Assembly: GCA_038147395.1 (NCBI GenBank)
Contig: JAYQTM010000001.1
Span: 558,001 to 622,000, forward strand
Length of the DNA stretch: 64,000 nt
DNA from: Eutrophovita brisbanensis
Lineage (GTDB): Bacteria; Pseudomonadota; Gammaproteobacteria; Burkholderiales; Eutrophovitaceae
Direction of reading: 5' to 3'
In this document: positions 51,833 through 60,927 of the stretch, in pieces
Layout of the letters: every line of letters begins with the position of its first letter
Position numbering within the stretch: the first letter of the stretch is position 1
Notes under the pieces: generated by a model
What the model was told of the DNA's origin: nothing
The model's input: only the letters and a program-made list of their open reading frames with translations
Database searches by the model: none
Made by a program: the position numbers and the translations under genes

Positions 51833-53023
51833 ATGGCAAAGGGAAAGTTTGAGCGGACAAAGCCGCACGTGAATGTTGGAACGATTGGGCACGTTGACCA
51901 TGGTAAGACGACGTTAACTGCCGCTATTACGACCATATTGGCTGCGAAGCAGGGTGGAGAAGCCAAGGGTTATGACCAGATTGACAATGCGCCAGAAGAG
52001 AAAGCTCGTGGTATCACGATCAATACTTCTCACGTCGAATATGAGACGGATAATCGCCACTATGCGCACGTTGACTGTCCCGGTCACGCTGACTATGTGA
52101 AGAACATGATTACGGGTGCGGCGCAGATGGATGGTGCTATTTTGGTTGTTTCAGCCGCAGATGGTCCGATGCCTCAAACGCGTGAGCACATTTTGCTTGC
52201 ACGACAGGTTGGTGTGCCATACATCATTGTATTTTTGAATAAAGCTGATCAGGTTGATGATGCTGAATTGCTCGAGCTTGTTGAAATGGAAGTTCGAGAG
52301 TTGCTCTCTAAATATGATTTCCCTGGAGATGACACTCCAATCGTGATTGGTTCAGCCCTCAAGGCGCTTGAAGGTGACACGGGTGAGCATGGTGAGCAGG
52401 CGATCATGAAGCTGGCTGAAGCCCTGGACTCATACATTCCAGAGCCACAAAGAACACTGGATATGGCGTTTTTGATGCCAGTTGAGGACGTATTCTCAAT
52501 TTCAGGTCGAGGAACCGTGGTTACTGGTCGTGTAGAGCGCGGCATCATCACGGTTAACGATGAGATTGAAATCGTTGGCTTGAAGGATACAACTAAGACG
52601 GTATGTACGGGCGTTGAGATGTTCCGTAAATTGCTTGACCAAGGTCAGGCTGGCGATAACGTTGGTGTTCTTCTTCGTGGTACGAAGCGTGATGAAGTTG
52701 AGCGTGGTCAAGTGTTGGCTAAGCCTGGTTCGATCACGCCACACGTTAAGTTTGAGGCTGAGGTTTACGTCTTGAGTAAGGAAGAGGGCGGACGACACAC
52801 CCCATTCTTTAACGGCTACAGACCACAGTTTTATTTCAGAACAACGGATGTGACTGGCTCATGTGATTTGCCAGAGGGTACTGAGATGGTGATGCCTGGT
52901 GATAACGTGCAGATGAAGGTTACTTTGATTCAGCCGATTGCTATGGAAGAGGGTTTGCGTTTCGCGATCCGTGAGGGCGGTCGAACTGTCGGTGCCGGCG
53001 TTGTATCCAAAGTAACCGAGTAA
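51833..53023 (+). CDS. tuf: Elongation factor Tu
   Basis: 396 residues. GTPase that brings aminoacyl-tRNA to the ribosome. Domain 1 has GHVDHGKTT (P-loop), RGITI with the switch I, DCPGHADY, and FLNKADQVDD; domains 2 and 3 follow with SGRGTVVTGRVERG and GGRHTPFFNGYRPQFYFRTTDVTG. Co-transcribed with the tRNAs and secE-nusG, as the tufB copy in gammaproteobacteria. A second tuf copy beside fusA would be expected elsewhere. Confidence 0.98.
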   Translation: MAKGKFERTKPHVNVGTIGHVDHGKTTLTAAITTILAAKQGGEAKGYDQIDNAPEEKARGITINTSHVEYETDNRHYAHVDCPGHADYVKNMITGAAQMDGAILVVSAADGPMPQTREHILLARQVGVPYIIVFLNKADQVDDAELLELVEMEVRELLSKYDFPGDDTPIVIGSALKALEGDTGEHGEQAIMKLAEALDSYIPEPQRTLDMAFLMPVEDVFSISGRGTVVTGRVERGIITVNDEIEIVGLKDTTKTVCTGVEMFRKLLDQGQAGDNVGVLLRGTKRDEVERGQVLAKPGSITPHVKFEAEVYVLSKEEGGRHTPFFNGYRPQFYFRTTDVTGSCDLPEGTEMVMPGDNVQMKVTLIQPIAMEEGLRFAIREGGRTVGAGVVSKVTE

Positions 53024-53044
53024 AATAACTGTAGAAATTTAGTT

Positions 53045-53120
53045 AGGCCAGTAGCTCAATTGGTAGAGCGTCGGTCTCCAAAACCGAAGGTTGGGGGTTC
53101 GAGACCCTCCTGGCCTGCCA
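53045..53120 (+). tRNA. tRNA-Trp (CCA)
   Basis: 76 bases with encoded terminal CCA and discriminator G. Acceptor AGGCCAG/CTGGCCT, anticodon stem CGGT/ACCG with loop CTCCAAA, T loop TTCGAGA. Between tuf and secE, as in many gammaproteobacteria. Confidence 0.96.
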
Positions 53121-53162
53121 AAGAAACTTGATTTGACGTCGCTTCGGAAAGGCTGGCTGTAG

Positions 53163-53513
53163 ATGTTGATGGATAGATTGAAATTGAGCCTATCGGCTCT
53201 AATATTTCTTGCGGGCGTAGTGGCTTCTTACACGCTCACGGAAGTGCCTTCTGTGGTCAGAGTTCTGTGTGCGCTAATTGGCTTGTTGCTAGCCCTCGGA
53301 GTGCTATCTCTCACAGACAAGGGGCGAGAGCTCATTCAGTTTTGCCGAGAGGCGATCGTTGAAACTAAAAAAGTTGTCTGGCCATCGAAAAAGGAAACGG
53401 TGCAAACGACAGGCGTCGTTGTGGTGTTTGTCTTAGTGATGGCGCTCATTCTTTGGGGTATTGATGGCGCGCTGGGTTCGTTGGTGCGAATGTTACTGGG
53501 TGTGGAGGCCTGA
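53163..53513 (+). CDS. secE: Preprotein translocase subunit SecE
   Basis: 116 residues. Inner-membrane clamp of the SecYEG channel. Three hydrophobic helices (about 9-27, 32-50 and 82-110), the long form typical of gammaproteobacteria. The conserved cytoplasmic amphipathic helix and hinge is CREAIVETKKVVWPSKKETVQTT. ATG 53163 or the in-frame ATG 53169 is the start. Followed by nusG after five bases. Confidence 0.95.
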   Translation: MLMDRLKLSLSALIFLAGVVASYTLTEVPSVVRVLCALIGLLLALGVLSLTDKGRELIQFCREAIVETKKVVWPSKKETVQTTGVVVVFVLVMALILWGIDGALGSLVRMLLGVEA

Positions 53514-53518
53514 CAGCT

Positions 53519-54046
53519 ATGAAATGGTACGTCGTTCACGCCTATTCTGGCTACGAAAAAAGCGTTAAGAAAAGTCTGGCAGAGCGCATTGAGCGTGCCG
53601 GCATGGCGGCTGAATTCGGTCAAATCTTGGTTCCGGTGGAGGAGGTTGTCGAAATCAAGGGAGGGCAAAAGTCAATCAGTGAGCGCAAGTTTTTCCCGGG
53701 CTATGTCTTGGTCGAGATGAGCATGACGGATGAGACTTGGCATTTGGTCAAAAGCACACCGAAAGTGACGGGATTTGTTGGAGGAGTTGGTAATAAGCCC
53801 TCGCCGATTTCTCAAAAAGAGGTCGACGGCATTCTTGGCCAGATTCAGGAGGGTGTTGAAAAGCCTAAACCTAAAATCCTCTTCGAGGCCGGTGAAAGTG
53901 TTCGTGTCAAAGACGGTCCCTTCATGGACTTCCACGGTAACGTTGAGGAGGTTAATTACGAAAAAAACAAACTTCGCGTTTCTGTCTCAATTTTTGGACG
54001 ATCAACACCCGTGGAGTTAGATTTTGGTCAGGTCGAAAAGGCCTGA
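53519..54046 (+). CDS. nusG: Transcription elongation/termination factor NusG
   Basis: 175 residues. Binds RNA polymerase through its NGN domain (MKWYVVHAYSGYEKSVKKSL, FFPGYVLVEM) and Rho or S10 through its KOW domain (FEAGESVRVKDGPFMDFHGN, then VSVSIFGRSTPVELDFGQVE). The secE-nusG pair is translationally close and conserved. Normal length. Confidence 0.97.
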   Translation: MKWYVVHAYSGYEKSVKKSLAERIERAGMAAEFGQILVPVEEVVEIKGGQKSISERKFFPGYVLVEMSMTDETWHLVKSTPKVTGFVGGVGNKPSPISQKEVDGILGQIQEGVEKPKPKILFEAGESVRVKDGPFMDFHGNVEEVNYEKNKLRVSVSIFGRSTPVELDFGQVEKA

Positions 54047-54065
54047 GTTCAGCCATCCTTTTCTT

Positions 54066-54095
54066 TTGCGGTAAGGAAAGCTTTACTGTTATAAT
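54066..54095 (+). promoter_or_regulatory. Putative sigma-70 promoter for rplKAJL-rpoBC
   Basis: TTGCGG (54066-54071), an 18-base spacer and a perfect TATAAT (54090-54095), 85 bases before rplK. This matches the position of the L11 operon promoter in E. coli. The 85-base leader may hold the L1-binding target; I could not define it. Confidence 0.72.
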
Positions 54096-54180
54096 TGTCG
54101 GCTAACTAAATTTGGGGAGCTCTGACGCAAGGTATTGTGGCGAGCGTTTGGACCCGCACTTACTCTGAGGGAGTGTCGCT

Positions 54181-54612
54181 GTGGCAAAGAAAGTAATCGG
54201 TTTCATCAAACTTCAAATTCCTGCGGGCAAGGCTAATCCGAGTCCACCCGTAGGTCCGGCGCTTGGTCAGCGTGGTCTCAATATCATGGAGTTTTGTAAA
54301 GCATTCAATGCAAAAACTCAGACTTATGAGCCTGGTCTGCCGTTACCCGTTGTGATCACGGCATTTGCTGACAAAAGCTTTACGTTTATTGTCAAGACCC
54401 CACCAGCTTCAGTTCTCATCAAAAAAGCAATCAAGCTGGATAAAGGAAGTCCTCGCCCACACACCGATAAGGTTGGGAAAATCACTAAGGCCCAACTTGA
54501 GGAAATCGCTAAAGCAAAAATGGAAGATCTCAATGCAGGCGACATCGAGGCAGCCATAAGGATCATTGCCGGTAGCGCTAGAAGCATGGGCGTAGAAGTT
54601 GAGGGGAGCTAA
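54181..54612 (+). CDS. rplK: 50S ribosomal protein L11
   Basis: 143 residues. Stalk-base protein that binds 23S helices 43-44 and takes part in factor binding and the stringent response. VIGFIKLQIPAGKANPSPPVGPALGQRGLNIMEF is the L11 signature (proline-rich helix), with a C-terminal rRNA-binding domain ending GSARSMGVEVEGS. The start is GTG at 54181. Two bases separate it from rplA. Confidence 0.98.
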   Translation: MAKKVIGFIKLQIPAGKANPSPPVGPALGQRGLNIMEFCKAFNAKTQTYEPGLPLPVVITAFADKSFTFIVKTPPASVLIKKAIKLDKGSPRPHTDKVGKITKAQLEEIAKAKMEDLNAGDIEAAIRIIAGSARSMGVEVEGS

Positions 54613-54614
54613 AC

Positions 54615-55310
54615 ATGGGCAAAATTTCAAAGCGATTTAAAAAAGTTAAAGAGACCGTGGACAGAAACAAATTCTACGGTTTGGATGAGGCGCTATCGTT
54701 GGCCAAACAAAACGCGAGTGCGAAATTTGACGAGTCAATTGATATAGCTGTCAACCTCGGAGTCGACGCAAGAAAATCTGACCAGCTTGTTCGCGGGTCT
54801 GTGGTCTTACCGAAGGGAACGGGTAAGACCGTTCGCGTTGCTGTTTTCGCGCAAGCGGACAAGGCAAGCGAAGCATCGGAGGCTGGAGCGGATATCGTAG
54901 GCTTTGAGGATTTGGCTGAAAAAGTGAAGTCGGGTCAGATGGATTTTGATGTCGTGATCGCAACACCTGATGCCATGAGGATCGTCGGTCAGTTGGGTCA
55001 AATTCTCGGCCCACGCGGCTTGATGCCAAACCCCAAGGTGGGAACTGTGACGCCTAATGTGTCTGAGGCGGTAAAGAATGCCAAAGCTGGACAGGTTCAG
55101 TTCAGGACCGATAAAGCCGGTATCGTTCATTGCACGATTGGTAGGGCCTCATTCTCTGAGGCTGATTTGTTGGAAAACTTTAAGGCACTGATAGACGCAT
55201 TGAATAAAAATAAGCCGAGCTCCTCCAAAGGGGTATATCTAAAGCGAGTCGCCCTATCTAGTACGATGGGTCCCGGACTTCGCTTGGATCAGGCGAGTTG
55301 GACAAACTAG
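54615..55310 (+). CDS. rplA: 50S ribosomal protein L1
   Basis: 231 residues. L1-stalk protein and translational repressor of the rplKA message. Features FDESIDIAVNLGVDARKSDQ, LPKGTGKTVRVAVFAQ, GQLGQILGPRGLMPNPKVGT (the L1 signature), and the C-terminal SSTMGPGLRLD. Normal length. It ends 242 bases before rplJ, the gap holding the L10 leader. Confidence 0.98.
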   Translation: MGKISKRFKKVKETVDRNKFYGLDEALSLAKQNASAKFDESIDIAVNLGVDARKSDQLVRGSVVLPKGTGKTVRVAVFAQADKASEASEAGADIVGFEDLAEKVKSGQMDFDVVIATPDAMRIVGQLGQILGPRGLMPNPKVGTVTPNVSEAVKNAKAGQVQFRTDKAGIVHCTIGRASFSEADLLENFKALIDALNKNKPSSSKGVYLKRVALSSTMGPGLRLDQASWTN

Positions 55311-55329
55311 ATACATAAGAACTTTGGTG

Positions 55330-55355
55330 CCGGACCATGCTGATGAATGGTCCGG
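55330..55355 (+). other. Strong hairpin just after rplA
   Basis: Nine-base perfect stem CCGGACCAT / ATGGTCCGG with an eight-base loop, 20 bases after the rplA stop. No T tract follows, so it may mark an RNA processing or stabilising site rather than a terminator. Confidence 0.55.
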
Positions 55356-55360
55356 GCTGT

Positions 55361-55440
55361 CAAAGACCGTAGGTGTTTGAAAAAACCTAAACGACAGTCA
55401 CTTGATTGTTGGCCTACGCAGATAGTGAAACCGAGGGCGA
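55361..55440 (+). ncRNA. Ribosomal protein L10 leader (cis-regulatory RNA)
   Basis: Between rplA and rplJ the message shows the conserved L10-leader elements: GACCGTAGGTG on the 5' side, CGTAGG (55368-55373) pairing with CCTACG (55413-55418), and the CCTACGCAGA end. In E. coli L10-(L12)4 binds such a structure and represses rplJL translation. The distal 110 bases before rplJ likely complete the structure. Confidence 0.7.
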
Positions 55441-55552
55441 GTTTTTTCGATCTTTTGGAAATTTTCTTTAGATCTGATGCTTGTGCCAAGGAACGCTATT
55501 GAACGGGTGGTGGGGGTTGCTTACCCACTTTTGTTAACAATAGGAGAGAAAC

Positions 55553-56083
55553 TTGAGTCTCAATCGTAAAGAAAAAGAGGCTGTCGTCAAGGAAATCACA
55601 GATAAATTGTCTGCTGCTCAAACAGTTGTGTTGGCTGAGTACAGAGGGTTGACGGTGGATCAGATGACATCACTCAGAGTGAGCGCGCGTAACAACGGCG
55701 TGTACTTGCGAGTTCTCAAGAATACTTTGGCTAAGCTGGCAGTTAAGGACACCCCCTTTGAGGGGCTGTCAAATGACATGGTCGGTCCTCTTGCGTATGG
55801 CATTTCTGAGGACCCTGTCGCTGCCGCTAAGGTTCTCAGTGATTTTTCTAAAGACAACGATAAGTTCATCGTTAAATTAGGTGCGATGCCAAATCAAGTG
55901 ATGTCTAGCGAAGACGTTGCAAAATTGGCAAAGATGCCTAGCCGCGAAGAGCTCTTGTCTAAATTGCTGGGTACGATGCAGGCCCCAATAGCGAAATTTG
56001 TCCAAACCCTTAATGAGGTGCCGACGAAGTTTGTGCGAGGCGTTGCAGCAGTCAGAGATTTGAAGGAACAAGAAGCCGCGTGA
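55553..56083 (+). CDS. rplJ: 50S ribosomal protein L10
   Basis: 176 residues. Stalk protein that anchors the L7/L12 dimers. N-terminal LNRKEKEAVVKEITDKLSAAQ, the AEYRGLTVDQMTSLR motif, NTLAKLAV and a C-terminal helix for L7/L12 binding. The start is TTG at 55553 with AGGAGAG just before it, and TTG starts fit with feedback control by the L10 leader. It is followed by rplL after 52 bases. Confidence 0.97.
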   Translation: MSLNRKEKEAVVKEITDKLSAAQTVVLAEYRGLTVDQMTSLRVSARNNGVYLRVLKNTLAKLAVKDTPFEGLSNDMVGPLAYGISEDPVAAAKVLSDFSKDNDKFIVKLGAMPNQVMSSEDVAKLAKMPSREELLSKLLGTMQAPIAKFVQTLNEVPTKFVRGVAAVRDLKEQEAA

Positions 56084-56135
56084 GCGTTGCTCTAAATAGT
56101 TTTTAAATTAAGTAAATTTTCAGGAGATAAGTGAA

Positions 56136-56522
56136 ATGGCTGTTGATAAAGCAGAAATTTTGGAAGCGATCTCAAGTATGTCAGTGCTTGAGTTGTCAGA
56201 GTTAATCAAGGAGATGGAAGAAAAGTTTGGCGTTTCAGCAGCAGCAGCAGCTGTTGCAGTAGCTGCCCCAGGTGCCGCCGCTGGTGGAGATGCAGCGGGT
56301 GGTGCAGAAAAAACTGAATTCGATGTCATCCTTGCCGGCGCCGGTGATAACAAGGTGGCGGTGATTAAGGCTGTTCGGGCTATTACCTCGCTTGGTCTTA
56401 AAGAAGCGAAGGACCTTGTGGACGGAGCTCCGAAGCCAATCAAAGAGGGTGTGTCGAAAGCTGAAGCTGACGACTTTAAAAAGCAGCTCGAAGAAGCTGG
56501 AGCATCTGTCGAGGTTAAATAA
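56136..56522 (+). CDS. rplL: 50S ribosomal protein L7/L12
   Basis: 128 residues. Acidic stalk protein that recruits translational GTPases. N-terminal dimerisation helices, an Ala/Gly-rich hinge (about 33-58, AAAAAVAVAAPGAAAGGDAA), and the C-terminal domain with EKTEFDVILAGAGDNKVAVIK, GLKEAKDLVDGAPKPIKEGV and LEEAGASVEVK. Preceded by AGGAG. Downstream lies an attenuator hairpin before rpoB. Confidence 0.98.
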   Translation: MAVDKAEILEAISSMSVLELSELIKEMEEKFGVSAAAAAVAVAAPGAAAGGDAAGGAEKTEFDVILAGAGDNKVAVIKAVRAITSLGLKEAKDLVDGAPKPIKEGVSKAEADDFKKQLEEAGASVEVK

Positions 56523-56538
56523 TCGAGACAATGATTTT

Positions 56539-56566
56539 TGGTGCTCGCCCGTGAGGGTGAGTACCA
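56539..56566 (+). terminator. rplL-rpoB attenuator hairpin
   Basis: Twelve-pair stem TGGTGCTCGCCC / GGGTGAGTACCA with a GTGA loop and two G-T pairs, 17 bases after rplL. No T tract, so it is a partial terminator or RNase site, as known for the E. coli rplL-rpoB gap. Confidence 0.5.
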
Positions 56567-56748
56567 TCTAGCTTCACGGCGAGAATTTACCTAAAAGCGA
56601 CACTTTTACGTAAATTTTTGCATTACTGTTGTTTGGTCGGGTTGGGTCACCAACTGTCCGCCAGAGGCTGGTAGAGGCCAGCCGCCAAACTTGTTTGAGT
56701 CAACTCAATTATCACAACCCATTTATTCGGGATCTTCACGGAGACACG

Positions 56749-59700
56749 ATGGCCTATTCTTACACTGAGAAAAAACGAATTCGAAAGAGTTTTGCCAAAC
56801 GGCAGGGAGTTGCACCGGTTCCGTACCTGCTCGCGACCCAACTCGAGTCGTATGAAACATTTTTGCAATCAGGTGTTCAAGAGGGTGAGCGGCAAAAGCT
56901 TGGGCTCCAAAGTGCGTTTGAATCAATCTTTCCCATTGAGAGCCATTCTGGAAACGCTAGATTGGAATTTGTAAGTTACCAACTTGGCACTCCAGCGTTT
57001 GATGTTAAAGAGTGTCAGCAACGTGGGTTGACCTATGCAGCTCCTCTTCGAGCTAAAGTTAGGCTGACACTGCTTGACAAAGATTCTCCCAAACAGTCGA
57101 TTAAGGAAGCAAAGGAGCAGGTCGTTTACATGGGGGAAATCCCGTTAATGACATCAACCGGGTCGTTTGTCATCAACGGAACTGAGCGCGTTATCGTCTC
57201 TCAGCTTCACAGATCTCCGGGTGTTTTCTTTGAACATGATCGAGGAAAAACCCACTCCTCTGGAAAATTACTTTTCTCGGCCCGCGTCATTCCTTACAGA
57301 GGCTCTTGGCTGGACTTCGAGTTTGATCCTAAAGATCATCTGTACTTCCGAATCGACCGAAGGCGAAAACTGCCTGTCTCCATACTGCTCAAATCAATTG
57401 GCATGAGCGCTGAGGACATACTTGGTTTCTTTTACTCTTTTGATAAGTTTGATTTTGGCAAGAAAGGTGTTGAGTTTCATGTAAAACCTGAGCGGCTCCG
57501 TGGGGAAATCGCTCGTGTAGATATCAAGACCAAGCAGGGGAAGCTTATTGTCGAGACAGATAAGCGGATCACTGCGAAGCACGTCAGAGACATGATCGCT
57601 GCGAAAGTTGATCGTATTCCGGTAGAGCAAGATTTCTTGGTTGGCAGAATCTTGGCTAGAAATATCATTGATATTGATACTGGTGAGATCATTGCGGCAG
57701 CTAATGACGAATTGACGGAAGAGTTGATTGAGAAGCTTGTTGAAGCAAATATTGGAGAAATAGAGACGATTTACGTCAATGACCTAGATCAGGGCCCATT
57801 TATTTCTCAAACACTCAGAGCTGATGATACGCCCGACCAACTTTCAGCCCAGGTGGCTATTTATCGGATGATGCGGCCAGGGGAGCCGCCCACTGAGGAC
57901 GCCGTGAATTCTCTGTTTGGGGGGCTCTTTTACGCGCCAGAGCGATACGATTTATCTGCTGTGGGTCGAATGAAATTTAACCGTCGAGCCTACCCAGAGG
58001 TCGTTGATGACAAGGCTTCCGATTGGTTAAAGAATTTTTATGCGGAGGCGGAAAAAAATGGCGTGCCTCAAGATGGGATTCTTAGCAATGCAGACATATT
58101 GGCAGTCATTTCCATTCTCGTAGAACTGCGTAATGGTCGTGGAGACATTGACGACATTGATCATCTTGGGAACAGACGAGTTCGGTCTGTTGGCGAGCTT
58201 GCGGAGAACCAGTTTAGATCTGGTTTGGTGCGTGTGGAGCGAGCGGTTAGAGAACGGTTGTCTCAAGCTGAGTCAGAAAATTTGATGCCGCATGATCTTA
58301 TTAATGCTAAGCCGGTGTCGGCAGCGGTTCGCGAATTTTTCGGCTCATCGCAGTTATCGCAATTTATGGATCAAACGAACCCATTGTCCGAGATCACTCA
58401 CAAACGTAGAGTATCGGCGTTAGGCCCTGGCGGTCTCACGAGAGAGAGGGCCGGATTCGAAGTGCGAGATGTTCATCCAACGCATTACGGGCGGGTTTGT
58501 CCGATTGAAACACCTGAGGGACCAAACATTGGTTTGATCAATTCGCTTGCACTTTACGCTCGGACGAATGAGTACGGTTTCCTCGAAACACCATACATTC
58601 GAGTCAAAAATGGCAAGGTCACAGACCAGATCGAATATCTTTCTGCGATTGACGAGGGGCAACACATCATTGCGCAGGCGAACGCGTCTTACGATAAGAA
58701 TGGTAAATTGACTGACGAGCTGGTCTCTTCGCGTCATAAAGGCGAATTCACGCTTGTCGCGCCAGACCGTGTGGATATGATGGATGTGGCGCCATCCCAA
58801 ATCGTATCAGTGGCTGCATCTTTGATTCCGTTTCTAGAGCATGATGATGCCAATCGAGCCTTGATGGGATCGAATATGCAGAGACAGGCGGTCCCAACAT
58901 TGAGGGCGGAGAAAGCGCTTGTTGGTACGGGAATCGAGCGAACTGTCGCGGTGGATTCTGGAACTGCAGTGCAGGCGGATCGAGGCGGCTTGGTAGATTA
59001 CGTTGACGCTTCGCGAATAGTTATTCGCGTTAATGATGACGAGACGCGTGCGGGTGATGTCGGTGTAGACATTTACAACCTTGTCAAGTACACGCGGTCC
59101 AACCAGAACACCAACATCAATCAACGGCCAATTGTTAAGCCGGGTGACGTCATCGCGCGCGGCGACGTCATCGCTGATGGCGCCTCGACTGATTTAGGAG
59201 AACTTGCCCTGGGGCAGAATCTGCTTGTCGCTTTCATGCCTTGGAACGGATACAACTTCGAGGATTCGATCTTGATTTCAGAGAGAATCGTTGCTGAGGA
59301 TAGATTTACTTCGATCCACATCGAGGAGTTGTCTGTTGTGGCCCGAGATACTAAGCTCGGCACCGAGGAAATCACTCGAGATATTTCCAACTTATCTGAA
59401 GCTCAGCTAGGCCGACTGGACGAATCCGGCATTGTGTATATTGGCGCTGAGGTTCGGGCAGGAGATGTGCTGGTCGGTAAAGTGACTCCAAAGGGAGAAA
59501 CTCAGCTCACCCCAGAGGAAAAGCTGCTAAGAGCAATATTCGGTGAAAAAGCGTCGGACGTTAAGGACACGTCGCTTCGAGTACCATCAGGTATGGCCGG
59601 TACCGTTATTGATGTTCAAGTCTTTACTCGAGAGGGCGTTGACCGTGATGCGCGAGCTCAAACGATCGTCGATGATGAACTTGGGCGCTACCGACAAGAC

Positions 59701-60882
59701 TTATCTGACCAGATGCGCATCGTCGAGAACGACGCTTTTGGAAGGCTTGAGAGGTTGTTGACGGGTAAGGTCGCCAATGGTGGACCTAATAAACTCAAAA
59801 GTGGCTCGAAGGTCACAAAAGCGTACTTAGAGGAGTTGAACCGATATGATTGGTTTGACATCAGACTAGCTAACGACGCTGCCGCTCAACAAATTGAGCA
59901 GATCAAAGAGGGTTTAGAGCAGGCTCGTTTGGATTTTGACGCTCGTTTTGACGAGAAGCAGAAGAAGTTGACGTCTGGTGATGAGCTACCGCCGGGTGTT
60001 CAGAAAATGGTCAAGGTCTATTTGGCGGTCAAACGCCGATTGCAGCCTGGCGACAAGATGGCGGGTCGACACGGTAATAAAGGGGTTATATCCAAGATCG
60101 TTCCGGTCGAGGATATGCCACACACAGCTGACGGAACTCCAATGGACATCGTACTGAATCCACTCGGCGTTCCCTCTCGAATGAATGTGGGGCAAATTCT
60201 TGAAACACATCTTGGTTGGGCTGCGAAGGGTCTTGGGCAAAAAATCGGAGCTATGCTCACGGCTAAAGCCAAGATAGGAGAGCTTCGAGCATTCTTGGAT
60301 AAGGTTTATAACACCAGTGGGAAGAATGAGGACATTGGGGAGCTTTCGGATCAAGAGGTTTTGGATCTTGCCTCGCAGCTCTCGAAAGGTGTTCCTTTTG
60401 CAACTCCGGTTTTTGATGGTGCGCATGAATCGGAAATAAGACAGATGCTGGAGTTGGCTGACCTTCCTTCGACGGGACAAATAGCGCTTATCGATGGTCG
60501 AACTGGGGATAGGTTTGACCAGGAGGTCACTGTTGGATATATGCACGTATTGAAGTTGCACCACTTGGTAGACGATAAGATGCACGCGCGGTCTACTGGG
60601 CCTTACTCCTTGGTTACACAACAACCTCTTGGAGGCAAAGCGCAGTTTGGAGGTCAGAGATTCGGTGAGATGGAGGTCTGGGCTCTCGAGGCTTATGGCG
60701 CTTCGTATACGTTGCAGGAGATGTTGACCGTTAAATCCGACGACGTGAGTGGAAGAACGAAGGTATATGAAAATATCGTCAAAGGTGAGCATAAGATCGA
60801 CGCTGGGATGCCAGAATCTTTCAATGTTCTAGTTAAAGAAATCAGGTCGCTAGTCATCGATATCGATCTCGATCGCGGCTAA
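56749..60882 (+). CDS. rpoB: DNA-directed RNA polymerase beta subunit
   Basis: 1377 residues. Catalytic-core subunit. Start ATG 56749 (MAYSYTEKKRIRKSF, GGAG before it) is set by family alignment; the frame opens 40 codons earlier at 56629, but that part lies in the leader. The rifampicin pocket FGSSQLSQFMDQTNPLSEITHKRRVSALGPGGL has the usual sensitive residues. Other motifs are NIGLINSLALYAR, GYNFEDSILISER, KVTPKGETQLTPEEKLL, GDKMAGRHGNKGVIS and the end GGKAQFGGQRFGEMEVWALE. No irregularity was seen. Confidence 0.98.
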   Translation: MAYSYTEKKRIRKSFAKRQGVAPVPYLLATQLESYETFLQSGVQEGERQKLGLQSAFESIFPIESHSGNARLEFVSYQLGTPAFDVKECQQRGLTYAAPLRAKVRLTLLDKDSPKQSIKEAKEQVVYMGEIPLMTSTGSFVINGTERVIVSQLHRSPGVFFEHDRGKTHSSGKLLFSARVIPYRGSWLDFEFDPKDHLYFRIDRRRKLPVSILLKSIGMSAEDILGFFYSFDKFDFGKKGVEFHVKPERLRGEIARVDIKTKQGKLIVETDKRITAKHVRDMIAAKVDRIPVEQDFLVGRILARNIIDIDTGEIIAAANDELTEELIEKLVEANIGEIETIYVNDLDQGPFISQTLRADDTPDQLSAQVAIYRMMRPGEPPTEDAVNSLFGGLFYAPERYDLSAVGRMKFNRRAYPEVVDDKASDWLKNFYAEAEKNGVPQDGILSNADILAVISILVELRNGRGDIDDIDHLGNRRVRSVGELAENQFRSGLVRVERAVRERLSQAESENLMPHDLINAKPVSAAVREFFGSSQLSQFMDQTNPLSEITHKRRVSALGPGGLTRERAGFEVRDVHPTHYGRVCPIETPEGPNIGLINSLALYARTNEYGFLETPYIRVKNGKVTDQIEYLSAIDEGQHIIAQANASYDKNGKLTDELVSSRHKGEFTLVAPDRVDMMDVAPSQIVSVAASLIPFLEHDDANRALMGSNMQRQAVPTLRAEKALVGTGIERTVAVDSGTAVQADRGGLVDYVDASRIVIRVNDDETRAGDVGVDIYNLVKYTRSNQNTNINQRPIVKPGDVIARGDVIADGASTDLGELALGQNLLVAFMPWNGYNFEDSILISERIVAEDRFTSIHIEELSVVARDTKLGTEEITRDISNLSEAQLGRLDESGIVYIGAEVRAGDVLVGKVTPKGETQLTPEEKLLRAIFGEKASDVKDTSLRVPSGMAGTVIDVQVFTREGVDRDARAQTIVDDELGRYRQDLSDQMRIVENDAFGRLERLLTGKVANGGPNKLKSGSKVTKAYLEELNRYDWFDIRLANDAAAQQIEQIKEGLEQARLDFDARFDEKQKKLTSGDELPPGVQKMVKVYLAVKRRLQPGDKMAGRHGNKGVISKIVPVEDMPHTADGTPMDIVLNPLGVPSRMNVGQILETHLGWAAKGLGQKIGAMLTAKAKIGELRAFLDKVYNTSGKNEDIGELSDQEVLDLASQLSKGVPFATPVFDGAHESEIRQMLELADLPSTGQIALIDGRTGDRFDQEVTVGYMHVLKLHHLVDDKMHARSTGPYSLVTQQPLGGKAQFGGQRFGEMEVWALEAYGASYTLQEMLTVKSDDVSGRTKVYENIVKGEHKIDAGMPESFNVLVKEIRSLVIDIDLDRG

Positions 60883-60927
60883 TTTTATTCACATTCTTTA
60901 TCGAGCGAATTTTATAAGGGACACACA

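Noticed and set aside
56629..56748. 40-codon N-terminal extension of rpoB
   Set aside because: It lies in the leader, lacks family similarity, and ATG 56749 has a ribosome site and the standard beta-subunit N-terminus.
59986..60792. 268-codon open frame antisense to rpoB
   Set aside because: Mirror of a strongly coding gene; composition is not protein-like and no family motif is seen. The same holds for the antisense frame at 61419-61961 over rpoC.
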